DNA of 7,809 nt, from the NCBI GenBank assembly GCA_017442765.1, contig JAFRZC010000243.1, forward strand, positions 1-7,809, in the 5' to 3' direction. This stretch comes from Prevotella sp. (lineage in GTDB: Bacteria > Bacteroidota > Bacteroidia > Bacteroidales > Bacteroidaceae). A model generated the notes under the pieces. That model saw only the letters and a program-made list of their open reading frames with translations. It had not been told where the DNA came from and searched no databases. Made by a program: the position numbers and the translations under genes. Positions 6,337 to 7,809 of this stretch are shown piece after piece (the first letter of the stretch is position 1; every line of letters starts with the position of its first letter).

Positions 6337-6374
6337 GAAAACGGACAAAAGGACAGGTGATTGTAGTCGACGAA

Positions 6375-6411
6375 CCCATCCCTATGGCTGCAGAAGACCC
6401 TGCGGGATGGG
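6375..6411. repeat. two-tier inverted repeat (hairpin)
   Basis: CCCATCCC (6375-6382) is a perfect inverted repeat of GGGATGGG (6404-6411). Inside, GCAG (6390-6393) pairs with CTGC (6400-6403), continuing the right arm directly, with a 7-base bulge on the left. No T run follows. It lies 115 bases after the receptor stop and could stabilise the mRNA end or be part of a repeat element. Confidence 0.45.
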
Positions 6412-6424
6412 AAGACTTAAAGCG

Positions 6425-6465
6425 AAAAGTTCACAACTTTGTGGTCCACAAAAATGTGAACTTTT
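6425..6465. repeat. 41-base near-perfect palindrome
   Basis: Arms AAAAGTTCACA (6425-6435) and TGTGAACTTTT (6455-6465) are exact reverse complements. Inside, TTTGTGG (6438-6444) and CCACAAA (6446-6452) also match exactly around a single central T at 6445. Only two of twenty pairs fail (6436-6437 with 6453-6454). The near-absent loop argues for a DNA-level function such as a dimeric protein site or a repetitive palindromic element, though the RNA would also fold. It lies 44 bases upstream of the ATG at 6509. Confidence 0.75.
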
Positions 6466-6508
6466 CAATAAAAGCTGTGTCCTTGCACTTGAAAAAACGG
6501 TTATTATC

Positions 6509-6722
6509 ATGACAATGAAGAAGGCTTTTGTATATAGTGTAACCGCTAAAAGTGAGAATTTTACAGGCCGACTGGCAGAAACAAAACGTCTAAAAAAAGG
6601 ATTTCGAATGCAGGCTGGCGACAGGCCGGAATGTCGGCGACGTGATAGCCTGCCGCTGCGGCAAGCCCACCTCCTGTCCCGACCGGCTCTGCCGAGCTTT
6701 GAGACAACTGAAACAACAATGA
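6509..6722 (+). pseudogene. frameshifted small Cys-rich ORF
   Basis: From ATG 6509 (or 6515, MKKAFVYSVTAKSENF) the frame reads like a normal protein start up to ETKRLKK, then becomes Arg/Pro-rich and unconvincing. At the seven-A run 6592-6598 a one-base shift opens another frame reading KKDFECRLATGRN, then VGDVIACRCGKPTSCPDRLC and RALRQLKQQ, stopping at 6720-6722. This second half, with four Cys in CRCG...CPDRLC, looks like genuine coding sequence. Together they would make about 70 residues. I read it as one small gene broken by a homopolymer slip, or one using programmed shifting; a sequencing error is also possible. I do not recognise the family. The 41-base palindrome lies just upstream. 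Confidence 0.35.
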
Positions 6723-6725
6723 GAA

Positions 6726-6757
6726 TGCGTTAATGTGTTATTGCGTTAATGAGTTAG
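6726..6757. repeat. 16-base tandem repeat, two copies
   Basis: TGCGTTAATGTGTTAT (6726-6741) is followed directly by TGCGTTAATGAGTTAG (6742-6757), 14 of 16 bases equal. It lies 23 bases upstream of the lipoprotein start at 6781, where a tandem duplication could act as a binding site pair or be simple slippage. Confidence 0.6.
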
Positions 6758-6780
6758 TCTTTTCTAAATCAACACGCACA

Positions 6781-6912
6781 ATGAAATACAAGCTTATGGC
6801 ATTACTGACGACATTGCCGGCGCTGGCCACGGGTGGCTGCGGACAGCAGAAGTACGGCAACATGGACGTGGAGGCCTTCGCCTTACGTGATGCTCGACGA
6901 GGCACTATTTAA
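6781..6912 (+). pseudogene. truncated lipoprotein, possibly the start of a rhodanese-like lipoprotein
   Basis: ATG AAA TAC AAG begins MKYKLMALLTTLPALATGGC, a clean bacterial lipoprotein signal with a positively charged start, a hydrophobic core and the acceptor Cys at residue 20. It continues GQQKYGNMDVEAFA and then breaks into LRDARRGTI and a stop after 43 residues. The segment YGNMDVEAFA resembles the beginning of rhodanese-like periplasmic lipoproteins, where an 'LLDVRT' strand follows. Just after the break, another frame reads YVMLDEA, which would fit that strand, suggesting a frameshift plus deletion. The rhodanese reading is tentative; the signal peptide and truncation are seen directly. 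The upstream leader is A/T-rich as expected for a start in this group. Confidence 0.5.
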
Positions 6913-7132
6913 TAGTATAACAGTCCTCTATGTGGAAATCCGGCTCGTAATTGCAAATGCCAGCGACCGCCACCTGCTCCGTGCCATGCTCTACGAAACG
7001 CTGATGCTGCTACAAAATGGCACAAGAGCCAGCGGAACGCGTAGAGAGGCAATTAGATATTTCTTTAATGCCCTGCACAATAAATTGCGGGGTGTTTCGT
7101 TATTAGTATGTTGTAAAACATTTATGGTATGA
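6890..7132 (+). CDS. unrecognised small ORF touching the restriction gene
   Basis: Open frame of 80 residues from ATG 6890 (MLDEALFNSITVLYVEIR...), extendable upstream to 6833 only through the lipoprotein sequence. The middle part, SDRHLLRAMLYETLMLLQNG and RREAIRYFFNALHNKL, looks helical and plausible, whereas the ends look like noise. Its stop overlaps the restriction enzyme's start as ATGA. It has no helix-turn-helix pattern I can identify, so there is no reason to call it a controller protein. It may be a remnant or chance; the stretch 6913-7128 holds no other gene. Confidence 0.2.
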   Translation: MLDEALFNSITVLYVEIRLVIANASDRHLLRAMLYETLMLLQNGTRASGTRREAIRYFFNALHNKLRGVSLLVCCKTFMV

Positions 7133-7809
7133 CCAACAAAGAAAAAACCTCGATTATTCAAAGCGGTAAAGAATATTTCCGCCAGATAATTATCCCGGCG
7201 CACCTGAAAGGGTTGGAAGGCTTGCGGTTGAAGGACTTCGATGTAAATCCATTCCTCATCAATTACCTTGCCGCGTTCCTTTGTGGCAATACGGAATCAC
7301 TGTCACTGGCCAAGGCCTTGGTCTACCCGCGTGTCATCGGGACGAGCATCAACACCAGTTTCGGCTCCAATATCCAGTATTTCATCGCCGGACTCAAAGA
7401 GATAACCAGCAGCGGTTCGGCCATACCGGGTATTGACATCGAGTTTACAGATGCCATCGACGGACGTAAGAAGTATTGCCAATGCAAGGCCGGTCCTAAA
7501 ACTATCAACCGCGACGATATGAATACCATCTTGAGGAATTATAAAGAATTCAAAAATAATACACATTGGGATAGCCTTTGTGAAACTACAGATGATGATT
7601 TTGTTGTGGGTGTGCTATTTGGTGGGAGCAGTGAGCTTTCTACAAATTACAAAACCATTTCTGCGACCTATCCTATTTATTGTGGAGCAGAGTTCTGGGA
7701 GCACCTTACTGGCGACAAGCATTTCTACAATCGCTTGACAAAAGCCTTCGGCGAGGTTGTGGAGGAAGATGATACAGAAGAAAAGCGTCTGATAAACAAT
7801 GTGGTCAAA
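7129..7809 (+). CDS. type II restriction endonuclease, PmeII/EcoO109I-like (3' end outside window)
   Basis: DNA-cutting enzyme of a restriction-modification system; 227 residues are visible and the frame is open at the window end. The start ATG 7129 gives MTNKEKTSIIQSGKEYF. Conserved-looking blocks are NPFLINYLAAFLCG (40-53), YPRVIGTSINTSFGSNIQYF (66-85), PGIDIEF (100-106), KYCQCKAGPKTIN (115-127), VVGVLFG (159-165) and IYCGAEFWEHLTG (183-195). IDIEF followed by QCKAGP fits a PD-(D/E)xK core with Asp103 and Lys120, Gln118 standing where Glu or Asp is usual. I recall this pattern from PmeII-family enzymes, which resemble EcoO109I; the recognition site cannot be predicted here. No methyltransferase lies upstream, so a partner should be downstream. 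Base composition becomes AT-rich along the gene, unlike its neighbours, consistent with transfer. A weak promoter-like TTG-N19-TATGTTGT sits at 7085-7114. Confidence 0.75.
   Translation, partial: MTNKEKTSIIQSGKEYFRQIIIPAHLKGLEGLRLKDFDVNPFLINYLAAFLCGNTESLSLAKALVYPRVIGTSINTSFGSNIQYFIAGLKEITSSGSAIPGIDIEFTDAIDGRKKYCQCKAGPKTINRDDMNTILRNYKEFKNNTHWDSLCETTDDDFVVGVLFGGSSELSTNYKTISATYPIYCGAEFWEHLTGDKHFYNRLTKAFGEVVEEDDTEEKRLINNVVK

Noticed and set aside
6407..6733. Single 108-residue gene from ATG 6407
   Set aside because: Its first third crosses the palindrome and its last third is Arg/Pro-rich frame-shifted sequence; only the middle part from 6509 looks coding.
1..7809. CRISPR array, tRNA or rRNA genes
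   Set aside because: No regularly spaced repeat series, cloverleaf or conserved rRNA segment was seen on either strand.

Overview
This window looks like a Bacteroidales chromosome, most probably Prevotella or a close relative. That is an inference from three things. A clear Bacteroidetes-type promoter (TTG, 20 bases, TACCTTTG) lies at 1373-1403. Gene starts have A/T-rich leaders without a Shine-Dalgarno sequence. The large receptor carries the N-terminal carboxypeptidase-regulatory-like domain usual in Bacteroidetes TonB-dependent receptors. The intact genes in the first 6.3 kb are GC-rich; the last gene is visibly more AT-rich.

Layout: (1) 3-935, the 3' part of a Cys-nucleophile alpha/beta hydrolase. 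(2) 936-1372, a GC-rich then AT-rich stretch without a convincing gene, holding nested inverted repeats. (3) 1373-3359, a promoter followed by a tightly packed run: a shrunken DUF5714-like gene behind a lipoprotein-like signal sequence, a CDF-family metal exporter, and a small HEAT-repeat-like protein. The junctions are ATGA overlaps. (4) 3356-3496, the C-terminal tail of an IS3-type transposase, fused in frame without a stop to (5) 3497-3847, a small membrane-anchored Cys/His-rich protein. (6) 3842-3889, competing hairpins between that gene and (7) 3924-6260, a full-length TonB-dependent receptor. (8) 6261-7128, a debris field: a palindrome of 41 bases, a second hairpin, a minus-strand promoter-like box, a frameshifted Cys-rich small ORF, a 16-base tandem repeat and a decapitated lipoprotein. 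(9) 7129 to the end, the start of a type II restriction endonuclease of the PmeII/EcoO109I-like kind, running off the window.

The CDF exporter, the Cys/His-rich protein and the TonB receptor (with a CxxC in the plug and a His-rich loop near its end) suggest a transition-metal handling locus, covering outer-membrane uptake and inner-membrane export. The substrate cannot be read from the sequence; zinc or another divalent metal is the simplest guess. An IS remnant now bridges what were probably two transcription units. Family assignments are from memory of sequence patterns, not from a database search.
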